Position numbers and translations under genes: made by a program
Origin: Planctomycetota bacterium
GTDB taxonomy: Bacteria > Planctomycetota > Planctomycetia > Pirellulales > Pirellulaceae
Direction of reading: 5' to 3'
Assembly: GCA_018970165.1 (NCBI GenBank)
Contig: JAGWWZ010000008.1
Span: 1 to 48,691, forward strand
DNA: 48,691 bases
The notes under the pieces: model-generated
What the model was told of the DNA's origin: nothing
Databases searched by the model: none
What the model saw: only the letters and a program-made list of their open reading frames with translations
Part shown: positions 15,211 to 24,911 of the stretch, piece by piece
Position numbering within the stretch: the stretch's first letter is position 1
How the letters are laid out: each line of letters starts with the position of its first letter

Positions 15211-17328
15211 ATGTCAACGATTTCGAAACTTTTGTTTTTGAGCGCACTGCTGTGCATGACCGGGGTTGCTGCCCACGCGGCCGATACCACCCTCCACCGA
15301 GACACTTGGGGAGTTCCCCATATTTACTCCGACGACGAAGCCGCGGGTATGTTCGCATTTGGATACGCCCAGGCCGAGGATCGTCTAGAAGACATTTACC
15401 TAGCGATCCGAACGGGCGTTGGGCGCATGGCGGAAGTTAAAGGGAAGGATTTCATCCAGCAAGATTACATGATGCGATTGACGCACAACGATACGATGCA
15501 CGCTCCGTATCTTGACAAGGCGCCCGAACAACTCCGCAAGAACTTGACCGCTTTCACGGCTGGAATCCAAGCCTACATCGATGAGCATCCCGACGAAGCC
15601 GCCGATGTGGCGATCCCGATCGAGCCATGGCATCCATTGGCAGTAGGGCGAGCGATGATCTTGCGATGGCCGATCGGAACGATCATGGATGACCTGAAGA
15701 ACGGCGCCGACCGGAACAAGCCTCCCATGGGATCCAATCAGTGGGCCGTCTCTCCGGAACGCTCTGCAGATCGCTCCGCTATCCTCCTGTCGGATCCGCA
15801 CCTGACTTGGGAAGGACTGGCGGTCCTATACGAAGCTCGATTCCATGGCGGTGATTTGCACATGAACGGATACTACCTGATCGGTTCGCCGATGCTCGCG
15901 ATCGGCCACAACCAACGGGTCGGCTGGGCGCTGACGACCGGTGGTCCGGATACCTCGGATGTTTATCGCATCAAGTTCCACCTCTTGCCGCGACCCGAGT
16001 ATCAGTACGACGGCGCGTGGAAGCCGATCTCGATCGAAACCTATGTTATTCCCGTTGCGGGTAGCGATCCGGTTGCGAAACAAGGCTTCTTCACCCACTT
16101 GGGTCCTGTGATCAGCGAACCCGACTTGAAATCGGGAACTGCCTACGTCGGCGCATCTCCCTACTTGGACCAAACCGGCCTCTACGCACAGTTCTATAGC
16201 ATGGCCAAGGCCACGAGCATCGAAGAGTTCAACAAGAGCCTCGGCGAACACCAGTACAACGAACAGAACGTCATGGCAGCAGACGTCGATGGCAACATCT
16301 CTTACGTTCGCAACGGTGCGACACCCATTCGATCTCAGGAATACGATTGGAGCCGTCCCGTCGACGGAACCACCAGCGCGACAGCTTGGAAGGGAATCCA
16401 TCCCCAATCGGATTTGGTCTGCATCGTCAATCCAACGCAAGGCTATATGCAGAATTGCAATATTAGCCCTGCCAACATGATGGTCGACTCCCCCCTTACA
16501 CCGGACAAGTATCCGCCCTACATCTACAACGTCAGCTGGGATAAAAACAATCCGCGAGGTAGACGGACGGTCGAACTGCTCCATGAAGATGAATCGATCA
16601 CTGCGGAAGATGCCCTGGCAATCGTTTTCGATGTGTACGACCGATTGGCACCGATTTGGCAGAAAGAGCTGCAAGCCTCTTGGGAAGTTGCCGAATCGAA
16701 GTACCGCGAAGATGCCGAAATCCAAAAAGCGGTCGAAGCTGTATTGGCCTGGGACGGTCAATACACCAAAGATTCCACTGCATCAGTACTTTTCAAATTC
16801 TGGCGACTTCGGTGCGGTGAACAGGTGGATCTGTCACCCATCGGCAGAGACGAACCCCTTTCGTCGGAGTCTCGCAAGAAGATCATTGAACTCTTCGCTC
16901 AAGTGATTGGAGAACTCAAGGAACGGCATGGCAAGTGGGATGTCCCCTGGGGTCAAGTCCATGTCGTTGGACGTGGCGGAATGTATTTTCCGGTCGATGG
17001 CGCAGACTACAGCTCTGGCGACAAGGAAGGGAATTTCTCAGAGACTTTGCTGGATGTGCGCTGCACCGACTTGAAGGAACGCCCCGGTGTTCAAGTTGCG
17101 AATAGCGGTTCGATGGCGATGATCTTGATGTTCTTTGACTCCAACGGCGCTCGATCCTTCACTTGCACGCCGTGGGGGCAATCGGGGCACCGTGATTCGC
17201 CACATTATGTCGATCAAGCAGCAGCGCTCTACTCGCAACGCCGCATGAAGTCGACTTGGTGGACGATGGAGGAACTGAAACCCAATATCGAATCGACCAA
17301 GACATGGTCCTATCCGATCACCAAGTGA
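15211..17328 (+). CDS. penicillin acylase (S45) family N-terminal nucleophile hydrolase, secreted
   Basis: The 705-aa product has a signal peptide (about 1-23, ending AAHA). It then shows the S45 alpha-subunit start (HRDTWGVPHIYSDD, FGYAQAEDRLEDI). The maturation site is MGSNQWAV, giving Ser175 as the expected beta-chain nucleophile after autocleavage at Gly174-Ser175; Asn176 and Trp178 are conserved. LLSDPHL and later GQVHVVGRGG also fit. Members hydrolyse amides such as penicillin side chains, acyl-homoserine lactones or other N-acyl compounds in the periplasm. The true substrate is unknown, so quorum-signal or lipid-amide hydrolysis are both possible. Length fits an unprocessed precursor. 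No SD is evident before the ATG. Confidence 0.88.
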   Translation: MSTISKLLFLSALLCMTGVAAHAADTTLHRDTWGVPHIYSDDEAAGMFAFGYAQAEDRLEDIYLAIRTGVGRMAEVKGKDFIQQDYMMRLTHNDTMHAPYLDKAPEQLRKNLTAFTAGIQAYIDEHPDEAADVAIPIEPWHPLAVGRAMILRWPIGTIMDDLKNGADRNKPPMGSNQWAVSPERSADRSAILLSDPHLTWEGLAVLYEARFHGGDLHMNGYYLIGSPMLAIGHNQRVGWALTTGGPDTSDVYRIKFHLLPRPEYQYDGAWKPISIETYVIPVAGSDPVAKQGFFTHLGPVISEPDLKSGTAYVGASPYLDQTGLYAQFYSMAKATSIEEFNKSLGEHQYNEQNVMAADVDGNISYVRNGATPIRSQEYDWSRPVDGTTSATAWKGIHPQSDLVCIVNPTQGYMQNCNISPANMMVDSPLTPDKYPPYIYNVSWDKNNPRGRRTVELLHEDESITAEDALAIVFDVYDRLAPIWQKELQASWEVAESKYREDAEIQKAVEAVLAWDGQYTKDSTASVLFKFWRLRCGEQVDLSPIGRDEPLSSESRKKIIELFAQVIGELKERHGKWDVPWGQVHVVGRGGMYFPVDGADYSSGDKEGNFSETLLDVRCTDLKERPGVQVANSGSMAMILMFFDSNGARSFTCTPWGQSGHRDSPHYVDQAAALYSQRRMKSTWWTMEELKPNIESTKTWSYPITK

Positions 17329-17404
17329 CGAGATAATTCTCATTCTTGTTTTTCGGCGAGATGAGGATCCTCAACGATGGGACGCTCTCGTCTGGGAGGG
17401 AAGC

Positions 17405-17695
17405 GTGACAGAAGACAGTCCGAAGGTCATGGCATCTATGCGACCTTACTCACTTTGGTCGAGGAGATGCGTCTACGCACTGTACGTTTTATCGGCGATC
17501 TGGGGTGTATTACAGATCGCCGTTCCAGACACCGCTAGCTTGTATTCACTCTTCGCGCTCCTGTTCGCGGTCACAGCAACCCTGTGGGCCAGATACGATT
17601 CCCTTGCCTGCTCCAAACCAATTCTGCCGATTCTGCAAATGCTCTATTTTTTGGTTTGGCCGATCGGTGCGAGTTCGATTACGCCAAGCGACTGA
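17405..17695 (+). CDS. small polytopic membrane protein, unknown
   Basis: The 96-aa product starts at a GTG directly after a strong GGGAGGGA ribosome site; an ATG at 17429 is an alternative. It has a short polar N-terminus, then hydrophobic segments at about 23-39 (YALYVLSAIWGVLQIAV), 45-62 (LYSLFALLFAVTATLWA) and 73-90 (PILPILQMLYFLVWPIGA), so two or three membrane helices. No domain is recognised. The 3' end overlaps the convergent VWA gene by 17 nt. The ribosome site and hydrophobic pattern favour a real gene. Confidence 0.55.
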   Translation: MTEDSPKVMASMRPYSLWSRRCVYALYVLSAIWGVLQIAVPDTASLYSLFALLFAVTATLWARYDSLACSKPILPILQMLYFLVWPIGASSITPSD

Positions 17696-20462
17696 GCCGT
17701 CGAGTGAGCCATTCCAGACTCAATGCCCCGGCGATTAATGCCATCAGCAAAGTCATCAATCGCTGTTGAAACTCAACGTCGGGAGCACCGGGAACATAAT
17801 TGGTCTGGTCTCGCGGCTCGATCGCTGAGACCAACGGAGAAACCGATTGCGGATCTTTCTGCGGATCAACCCGCAGCGCATCAAGACCGATCCAATATTT
17901 TCCACCCGTGCGAACGGCCAACTCATTGAGAAGCACATCATTGCGCTGTGGACGTTGAATTTCCAGAGCGGGAACCCGAACCACGGTTTGCTGTGTCAGG
18001 ATGGTTTGATCCGCAAGCGTTCCGATCGGTAGCTGTACTTCATATGTCCCAGTCTGTTTGGTGATGAACTGACCCACATAGACACCGGCTTGAGTGGGAT
18101 CGGGAATCGGTCGCAATCGCAACTGGCTCGATCGGCCGCCCGGTTCGAGAAGTTTGGCGACTGCTTCAGGTTGCACCAACGGCTGGAACTGGGCATCGCG
18201 GAGAACGGCTCGGACCACGACTGTTTCCCCCACTACGGCTTGCTCTTTGTCGACGAGCAATATGCCTCGATCGGAATCTCGTAACAGTCGCCCTTGTCCA
18301 GCCCAACGAACGAGCTTGGTGTAATACGTATCGAAGTATCCCTCGCCAACATCCCTCAATCGCCAGAATTCGCCACCTCCCTGAAAGGCAACTCTGCCGG
18401 AGCCGTAGAAGTGGGAGGCCAAGTAGATGGGGGATGTTCCGTTCACGACGGTGGTGGGATCTGAGAAGCTGGCGATCACCGTAGCCGCTGGCTTCGGTTC
18501 ATAGCATGCGAAGAAACTGTATACGCCGCGGAATTGCTGCCACGCGCGTTGGCTCTCTTCAAGATCTTTGCCAACCTGGATGAACTCATTGGACCATGCA
18601 TCAGGTGAGAAAGTCAGTGGCCATGCGGTCTCCGATTCAAACCGCCCGATGGAAACCAATCTCGCGCCGCGGCTGTTCATCACGACCGGGGCAAGCCCTC
18701 GCACGATCTCCGCCTTGCGATTCCCGTTCCCTGCGCTCCCTGCCCATTTCGGAGTCGCGACTGGTCCCGAGATCATCACCAATCCCCCTGATTGTTCCGA
18801 GATCCATCGCTCGAGGATATCGAGCTGCTCGTCGGACAGAGCCATCCAGTCCGCATCGAATGCAATGACTGCATCATACTGCGACATTTCCTCGCGCGTT
18901 TTTGGAAACTCGGTTAACAGCTTCTTGGCTTCCTGAGAAACACCCGGTCCACCCGATTGCAAATAAACGTGTGACTGAACGGTCGCATCTCGATACAACA
19001 GGTTACGGACGAATTGGTATTCGCGTGTTGGACCACCCGCTAAGATCAGAATCGTTGCATTGGGTTCGACGACCCGAACTTCGCTTTCGAAGGCATTGTC
19101 GGCTGCGTTGGTATCTTGAGATGGAGCCAGCACGCGCACTTCGTAGATCCAAGGGCCGATTTCGCGAGGCTCTACATCGAACACCAGGCTCGTGATGTTG
19201 TCGTCTCCTTCGAGAGCCACCATTCGCTCCTCTTCGATCGTAGGACCGATATTCGATTGCCCGCCTGGTCGACGTCGCAGTTGGATTGGGACCTGAGAAC
19301 CCTGCAACCCCGATGCTTGGAGCAAGACCGTCATTCGAAAGCGGTCACCAGGGAAGACACGTTTCGGCGCCTCGACGTCCAGCAAACGAACATTGATTGG
19401 GTTTTTCTCCGTACCCAGTCCGATCGGGTGAATCGGTATCCCTTGAACCGATGCTTCGGAGATACTGTTGATCGGATCAACCCCGGCATTGCTTCGGCCA
19501 TCGGTGAACAAGAGGATTCCTGCGAGCGGGGAGCCTCGCTCTTGATCGAGAATCGAATTGACCGCATCACCGATTCGCGACTCGGTTCCCGTCGCTGCCA
19601 ACAGCGTTTCCCAAGGGACTTGATCGGGTGTTTGCGCGATCGATTGAGCTGCTTCCGAAGGATTCTCGCTTTTCGTTTGCGGCGCAATCTCCTGAGTGGA
19701 CCATAGGGCCTGCCAAGGTATGCTGTCAGCTCGCAGAACCGATGTAGCTATGGCTACAAATCCAGTGATGGATCCGACGACGGAGAACAGGACGGCATAA
19801 CTCCAGGCCATGGAAACTCCGGTTGGTCCTGCACGACTCAAGGCGCGAACCAGGAGGGCGACGATCAATACCAACATGGAAGCTCCTAGAATCGCTGTAC
19901 CGATCCATGCGGTCCATCGCAACAAACGGAGCAAGCTTTCGGCTCCCTGCGATGTGTCGGCCAATCCGCTCTTGGCTTGAGGCTTGAGGAACGTGGCAAC
20001 CGGACTGGGCCGCGAACTTTGATCGAAGCGATAGACCGTCGTGTCGTGTCCTCGCTGCAATTGCGATAACAGTTCCGTCTGTCCCAGTTCGCGCTGTACG
20101 GAAGCGATCCGACTGGCCGAGGGGTTGGCTGCCGAAGCGGGGGTGTCATCGACACTCATGGTCATGCTGAGCGACGTATCGACTAGCACTGCAACTTTGG
20201 AGGCTCGGGTATCGCGGCGCTCGCTTCGCTTTTGCAAATCCATGAAGAAAACCAAGATACCGATCAACGCGGTTAGTCGAAGAACGAGAAGCGCATATCC
20301 GACCATGCGCGGCAACTCGTCCCAGTCCTTGCGATACCAATAGACGACCCAACTGGCGATGCCGAGAACAACGCAGGCCAGCAGGAACCAGTGATGCCAC
20401 TGATCTAGCTGTTCCAAACGCATGAACTGGTAGAAGACACGCGTGTCCTGCATAGTTGTCAT
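17679..20462 (-). CDS. large membrane VWA-domain protein with helices inserted in the VWA region
   Basis: This 927-aa protein is the last gene of the moxR-DUF58-batA-like-VWA operon. The start ATG at 20462 overlaps the upstream TGA (ATGA); a longer frame to 20501 is unlikely. Membrane helices lie at about 24-43 and 52-73. The MIDAS sequence DTSLS is at 95-99. Two more helices sit at about 183-207 and 218-242, and only then comes LLFTDGRSNAG (318-327), which looks like the second half of the VWA metal site. The rest includes Ig/CARDB-like beta segments (RVFPGDRFRMTVLLQASG), a class I glutamine-amidotransferase-like region (ILILAGGPTREYQFVRNLL, GGLVMISGP) and a C-terminal helix. It is probably an envelope assembly or protein-interaction factor partnered by MoxR. 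Confidence 0.8.
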   Translation of the reverse strand: MTTMQDTRVFYQFMRLEQLDQWHHWFLLACVVLGIASWVVYWYRKDWDELPRMVGYALLVLRLTALIGILVFFMDLQKRSERRDTRASKVAVLVDTSLSMTMSVDDTPASAANPSASRIASVQRELGQTELLSQLQRGHDTTVYRFDQSSRPSPVATFLKPQAKSGLADTSQGAESLLRLLRWTAWIGTAILGASMLVLIVALLVRALSRAGPTGVSMAWSYAVLFSVVGSITGFVAIATSVLRADSIPWQALWSTQEIAPQTKSENPSEAAQSIAQTPDQVPWETLLAATGTESRIGDAVNSILDQERGSPLAGILLFTDGRSNAGVDPINSISEASVQGIPIHPIGLGTEKNPINVRLLDVEAPKRVFPGDRFRMTVLLQASGLQGSQVPIQLRRRPGGQSNIGPTIEEERMVALEGDDNITSLVFDVEPREIGPWIYEVRVLAPSQDTNAADNAFESEVRVVEPNATILILAGGPTREYQFVRNLLYRDATVQSHVYLQSGGPGVSQEAKKLLTEFPKTREEMSQYDAVIAFDADWMALSDEQLDILERWISEQSGGLVMISGPVATPKWAGSAGNGNRKAEIVRGLAPVVMNSRGARLVSIGRFESETAWPLTFSPDAWSNEFIQVGKDLEESQRAWQQFRGVYSFFACYEPKPAATVIASFSDPTTVVNGTSPIYLASHFYGSGRVAFQGGGEFWRLRDVGEGYFDTYYTKLVRWAGQGRLLRDSDRGILLVDKEQAVVGETVVVRAVLRDAQFQPLVQPEAVAKLLEPGGRSSQLRLRPIPDPTQAGVYVGQFITKQTGTYEVQLPIGTLADQTILTQQTVVRVPALEIQRPQRNDVLLNELAVRTGGKYWIGLDALRVDPQKDPQSVSPLVSAIEPRDQTNYVPGAPDVEFQQRLMTLLMALIAGALSLEWLTRRLSRLA

Positions 20463-22891
20463 CGTTTGGGTAAATGATAGGAAGCGCTCCAGGCGAGCCA
20501 CTGCTCAAAAGCCAAGAGTGCTAGAAGCATTGCCATCAACAATAGATTCCGATTGCTCAATCCCGACAAGGCGAGGTTCGAACCCACCGAAGCTGCGGAT
20601 CGATAGTTGTATTTGATACCAGGGAGCGCGTTGTTCAGATCGGCTGGGGCGATGCGCTGGGTGTCACCCTCGGCCGGCGGAGTATTCCGGGCGAGGTTCT
20701 TGACGATCTTATCCCCTTGCACGGCTGTCCCCCACCACTCGAACAAGCCCGCCGATGTCAGGGCGCGAACCCTGTCCTCGCTGTCCCCCTCGGGAAGAAT
20801 CTCCAGCTTGGCGCGCAGGCTGGTTTCGCCTACTGCGGCTCCGTTGACCTGCATAATCGGTCGAATGCTTCGGCCCGTCGGAGCAGGACAAACCAACTCC
20901 GTCTCCGGTAACATCTCTTGCGCAGAAAAATCCCAACGCAAGCCGCTACCCGCGAGCTTCGAGGTCTCCGAAGTGCGGAACGAACACAGATACCCAACCA
21001 TCTTCAGCGCCGCCACGACGAACGTCGGGTCCTGCGGCCAATTGCACCAACGTCGATCGAGCGAAGTCAAGGCGATCAAGATGCGACCATCCCCCAATGA
21101 GTAATCGACCATCAGCGGCTTGCGGTTCCTCAATGTTGCAACCGGCTTCCATCGCTTGGCTACGCCGCTGTTCTCGCCAGGATCGATCTCCACATAGCGC
21201 TGAATGCGCACAAATTGAAACGGTGATGAACTCAGCCCCAAGAGCGGGGCGAAGATAGGATGATTGTCGGCGATGATATCGGGCGTCGCATCTGCTGGAT
21301 CTTTCGGAAAATCGACCGGGCCGAGCAAACCAAAGGGCATCAATGGAGTCTGGTCCGCGACTCCCGGGATGGGCTTGGTCCAAGCAGCATAGCTTCGCAA
21401 ATAATCGTTGGCAGTGACGTTATCTCCAAACCAAACAGCCAACCCTCCACCGCGAGAAACATAGCGATGCAAATTGGCGAGCGCTCGGGCATCGAGGCTG
21501 GGGACCGATTGCAGGATGATGCATGCGTACTGATCCAAACCCTCGGCATCGATATCTCGCAAGTATTCGGGACCCTCGCGCGAGATCAACAGCCCTGTTC
21601 GAGCGTTGCCTCCGGGATCGAGTGCGGACTCGACGAAGAAGGAGTGCTTGCCACCCGCATCGCCATCGACCAGCAAGACTCGCACTCCATCGAGCAGATC
21701 GAGAACGCATCGAGCGGTGTTATCGGCCGCAAGAGCATCCGGAGGCAACTCCGCCGTGACAACATGTGAGCCACTCTTGGGGAAAACGACTTGCACATTT
21801 CTCGTCACCGCTTCGCCCGGCTCAATCCGATCGAATACCAACGGCGGCAACTCCGTCACCACCCCCGAATAAGGCTCCGAGGGTTTCACTTCGCCATCTT
21901 TGCGGCTGTAATCGATCGCTTGGATCCGAACTGCAACATTGCGAGCCGAAGCCGCGCCATGATTTTGCACGGTGATGTTTATCATGGTGGGAACGCCAGC
22001 GGCGAGGACTTCCTGCCGCGGTTCGATCGCCGCCAATGTCAGATTCTCATGCCTCGCTTCGACGCAATCTATCAATTGGATTTCCACCGATCCGCGGCCC
22101 AACGCTCCTAGTCGCTGCTGGAGCGTTGCTGCGTTGCTCCAATCCTTGGTCCGAAAGTCGCTCATGATGTAGACGATCGCGCGATCGCTTTGGTCTGCCT
22201 GCAAAAGGGGCGCCACTGCGGCTAGCGTATCGTTTAGTGAGCACTCCAATTGCGTCGGCGAGGTACTGTTGATCTTGGACAACAACCCCGAGGCATCCGC
22301 CGGAATAGTTCTCGCCAGGAGATCCGCAATGGCATCGGCCCGCACTTCCGAGTCCAAGCCGGGCGTTGAAACATCACCGGTTCCCGCCCCTTTAGGTTCA
22401 GCGGCCTGAGTGTCATTACTCTTGTTGTCTGCCTCAGGCGAACGATTGGCTGCCAGGGTGCCGCGAGAGGCGCGGAAGATCGACAGCAAATGCTGCTGAG
22501 AACCTTGGTTCGCACTCGTGGCGATCGATGCGATCGCACCGAGTGCTGTTTGGTAGGCTGATTTACCGTTGGCGGAATCGGACATGGATGCCGAGTCATC
22601 GAGAATCACATAATGATGCGTCGTCGTTCGACCTAAGGCTGAAAGCCATTTCGAGCCGGTGATCCATTGGGCGAGCATCGCAACGAGAAGTGCCATCGCC
22701 AACATACGCGAAGCGATCAGTAAAGCTTGCTTGAGCCACACCCATCGCCGATTCTTGCGATAGCTCTCGAGGAGAAACTCCATCGCAGCCCAACTGGTAC
22801 GCCGATGTCTCACCAAGTTGATCAGGTGGATCAACAATGGCAACAGAACCAACAGGAATCCCCAGGCTAAGGGTTGGAATACAAATTGCAT
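20459..22891 (-). CDS. BatA-like VWA membrane protein
   Basis: The 810-aa product begins with the BatA N-terminal domain (PF07584/TIGR02226): FQPLAWGFLLVLLPLLIHLINLVRHRR, then WAAMEFLLES and a second helix. A VWA MIDAS (LDDSASMSD, about 104-112) follows. The middle carries CARDB-like beta segments (PRQEVLAAGVPTMINITVQNHG) and a GATase1-like part (GVRVLLVDGDAGGK, ACIILQSVPSLDARAL, GGGLAVWFGDN). A C-terminal helix anchors the end. The ATG at 22891 fits the family start; the frame is open to 23002 with unrelated sequence. The upstream DUF58 stop is 2 nt away. Bat proteins in other phyla support envelope integrity and stress tolerance; a similar role here is inference. Confidence 0.82.
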   Translation of the reverse strand: MQFVFQPLAWGFLLVLLPLLIHLINLVRHRRTSWAAMEFLLESYRKNRRWVWLKQALLIASRMLAMALLVAMLAQWITGSKWLSALGRTTTHHYVILDDSASMSDSANGKSAYQTALGAIASIATSANQGSQQHLLSIFRASRGTLAANRSPEADNKSNDTQAAEPKGAGTGDVSTPGLDSEVRADAIADLLARTIPADASGLLSKINSTSPTQLECSLNDTLAAVAPLLQADQSDRAIVYIMSDFRTKDWSNAATLQQRLGALGRGSVEIQLIDCVEARHENLTLAAIEPRQEVLAAGVPTMINITVQNHGAASARNVAVRIQAIDYSRKDGEVKPSEPYSGVVTELPPLVFDRIEPGEAVTRNVQVVFPKSGSHVVTAELPPDALAADNTARCVLDLLDGVRVLLVDGDAGGKHSFFVESALDPGGNARTGLLISREGPEYLRDIDAEGLDQYACIILQSVPSLDARALANLHRYVSRGGGLAVWFGDNVTANDYLRSYAAWTKPIPGVADQTPLMPFGLLGPVDFPKDPADATPDIIADNHPIFAPLLGLSSSPFQFVRIQRYVEIDPGENSGVAKRWKPVATLRNRKPLMVDYSLGDGRILIALTSLDRRWCNWPQDPTFVVAALKMVGYLCSFRTSETSKLAGSGLRWDFSAQEMLPETELVCPAPTGRSIRPIMQVNGAAVGETSLRAKLEILPEGDSEDRVRALTSAGLFEWWGTAVQGDKIVKNLARNTPPAEGDTQRIAPADLNNALPGIKYNYRSAASVGSNLALSGLSNRNLLLMAMLLALLAFEQWLAWSASYHLPKR

Positions 22892-22893
22892 GG

Positions 22894-23796
22894 CTATCGC
22901 TTCCTCATGTGAGCCATGCGAGCGCTCAGGTACGCGCTCAACGCTGCATCTACGTTCTTGCTCGTTCGAATCAATTGGTAATCGATTCGCAATCCAGCGC
23001 ACGCATGACGGATTCGATTGAGAAAACGTTCGAGCGCTTCGAGGTAACCCTCCCTCAATGAGCGTGGATTGCAGGTGAGATGATCCACCGACTCCATTCC
23101 TTCAAATCGGGTCGGATCATTAAAAGGGAAATCGAGTTCGTCATCATCTAGGATGTGGAACACTAAGATATCGTGCCCCGCTTTCCGCAAGGAACCGAGT
23201 CCCCGTAGTGTCTCCTTCTCACTACCGAGAAAATCCGAGGCGATGACCATCAAACTCCGCTTGGGATAGGTATCGTTGATTTCGCGAAATACTTTGGTGA
23301 GATCGGTCTTGTCGGTCGGCTTGGCTTGTTGCAGCGAGCGATAGATTGCTTGCAGATGGGTGCGGCTCGATCGCCACGGCAACTTGGTGCGAATCTCTTG
23401 ATCGAAGAGAGTCAATCCGACGGAATCCTGTTGACGCAGAGACAGATATGCAAGGCACGCGGCGATCGTAGCTGCATAGTCGAATTTATTCAACGGTCCG
23501 CGACCATAGTTCATGCTCGCGGATCCATCGACCAGCAATGTACAACGAAGATTGGTATCCTCTTCGTATTGCTTGATGTAGAGTCGATCTTGGCGTCCCC
23601 AGACTTTCCAGTCGATGTGGCGAAGATCATCACCCGGCACATACTGGCGATGCTGCACGAACTCGACCGACTGGCCGAAGTAGGGGCTGCGATGCATGCC
23701 TGACAGGAACCCCTCCACGATATTTCGCGCGCGGAGTTCCATCGAGGCGATGCGCCGAATGGCTTCAGGATGCAAATAGTTTTTTGAATCGGGCAT
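22894..23796 (-). CDS. DUF58 domain protein
   Basis: The 300-aa product is a complete soluble DUF58 protein. It shows the N-terminal [47 protein letters not shown] (about 36-69), KQYEEDTNL, and a VWA-like fold with DGSASM (MIDAS-type DxSxS, about 91-96) and ASDFLG. Members of this family are encoded beside MoxR ATPases and act with them on VWA partners. The start overlaps the moxR end by 32 nt. This start is needed to include the conserved LHPEAIRRI segment, so the overlap is probably real and implies translational coupling. Confidence 0.93.
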   Translation of the reverse strand: MPDSKNYLHPEAIRRIASMELRARNIVEGFLSGMHRSPYFGQSVEFVQHRQYVPGDDLRHIDWKVWGRQDRLYIKQYEEDTNLRCTLLVDGSASMNYGRGPLNKFDYAATIAACLAYLSLRQQDSVGLTLFDQEIRTKLPWRSSRTHLQAIYRSLQQAKPTDKTDLTKVFREINDTYPKRSLMVIASDFLGSEKETLRGLGSLRKAGHDILVFHILDDDELDFPFNDPTRFEGMESVDHLTCNPRSLREGYLEALERFLNRIRHACAGLRIDYQLIRTSKNVDAALSAYLSARMAHMRKR

Positions 23797-24811
23797 CGCT
23801 CAGCAGTTCATCCTGGGCCGTCGGCGTTTGCTTAATCAGTTCATCGATGACTTTATCGCTCGTGATGCCATCGCTCTCGGCGGCGAAGTTCACCACGATC
23901 CGGTGGCGCAAAACCGGCTTGGCGCAGAATTGAATATCGCTCGTATCTGCCTGGGCGCGACCCGACAAGGCTGCCTTGGCTTTGGCTCCCAGTATCAGGA
24001 ACTGCACCGCTCGCGGGCCTGCACCCCAAGCGAGCTGCTCTTGGACGAAGTCAGGTATACCTACTTGGCCGACGCGTGTTTGGCGAACGAGTGCCAATGC
24101 GTAACGGACTACATTCTCGGAGACTTCAATGCTCCGTATAAAATCTTGAAGCGACAGAATCTCAGGACCGCTCAGCACCGGTTCAATCTCCAGCGCACCG
24201 CGACCTGTGGTGCGCCGGGCTACTTCGAACTCGTCGTCAAAAGTTGGATAGGATACCCAAACCTTGAACATGAAACGGTCCTGCTGGGCTTCCGGAAGAG
24301 GGTAAGTCCCTTCCTGTTCGATCGGGTTCTGTGTTGCCAAGACAAAGAATGGGTTTTGAAGCGCGTGGCGAACGCGGCCAACGGTGATCTGTTGTTCCTG
24401 CATCGCCTCGAGAAGCGCCGCCTGAGTCTTCGGAGGAGTCCGGTTGATTTCGTCGGCCAGGATGACGTTGGCAAACAAAGGGCCCTCCATGAATCGCCGT
24501 TCCCTCGCACCTGTCGAACGATTCTCTTCGATGATCTCGGTGCCGGTGATGTCCGCCGGCATCAGGTCGGGAGTGAACTGGATCCGGCTGAAGGACAAGT
24601 TCATCGTCTTGGCCAGTGAGCTGATCATCAGAGTCTTTGCTAGACCCGGCACCCCTTCGAGCAAACAATGGCCTCTGGCGAAGATGCTGATCAGCAACTG
24701 CTCAATCACCTCCTGTTGGCCGACGATGATTTTCGACAGCTGGGATTGGATCTGCGATCGCGCGCGCTGGAGTCGCTCCAGATCCGCTTGCGCTTGTTCG
24801 GCTACGCTCAT
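23765..24811 (-). CDS. MoxR-family AAA+ ATPase
   Basis: The 348-aa product has Walker A GVPGLAKT (about 53-60), the [28 protein letters not shown] block with Walker B, sensor 1 [23 protein letters not shown], and the C-terminal AAA lid. This is the AAA_3/MoxR subfamily. These chaperone-like ATPases mature or activate VWA-containing protein complexes. As first gene of the four-gene minus-strand operon it is expected to act on the DUF58 and two VWA proteins. A possible extended -10 lies about 65 nt upstream. Confidence 0.95.
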   Translation of the reverse strand: MSVAEQAQADLERLQRARSQIQSQLSKIIVGQQEVIEQLLISIFARGHCLLEGVPGLAKTLMISSLAKTMNLSFSRIQFTPDLMPADITGTEIIEENRSTGARERRFMEGPLFANVILADEINRTPPKTQAALLEAMQEQQITVGRVRHALQNPFFVLATQNPIEQEGTYPLPEAQQDRFMFKVWVSYPTFDDEFEVARRTTGRGALEIEPVLSGPEILSLQDFIRSIEVSENVVRYALALVRQTRVGQVGIPDFVQEQLAWGAGPRAVQFLILGAKAKAALSGRAQADTSDIQFCAKPVLRHRIVVNFAAESDGITSDKVIDELIKQTPTAQDELLSDARFKKLFAS

Positions 24812-24877
24812 GGGTGATATCGATTGAGGGAATAAATGCGAAAGCCTTTTCTGCTGCGAGTCAATCGCGGCCGAGGT

Positions 24878-24886
24878 ATTGTATCA
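24878..24886 (-). promoter_or_regulatory. candidate extended -10 for the moxR operon
   Basis: The minus strand reads TGATACAAT (24886-24878), a TGn-extended -10-like element, about 66 nt before the moxR ATG. No good -35 is visible. Confidence 0.35.
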
Positions 24887-24911
24887 TGCCCAACCCCAAC
24901 GGGCACCTAGC

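Noticed and set aside
15826-16761. 311-codon minus-strand frame inside the penicillin-acylase gene
   Set aside because: The plus-strand gene has a signal peptide and the GSNxW nucleophile motif in frame; the opposite frame has no domain or start signal.
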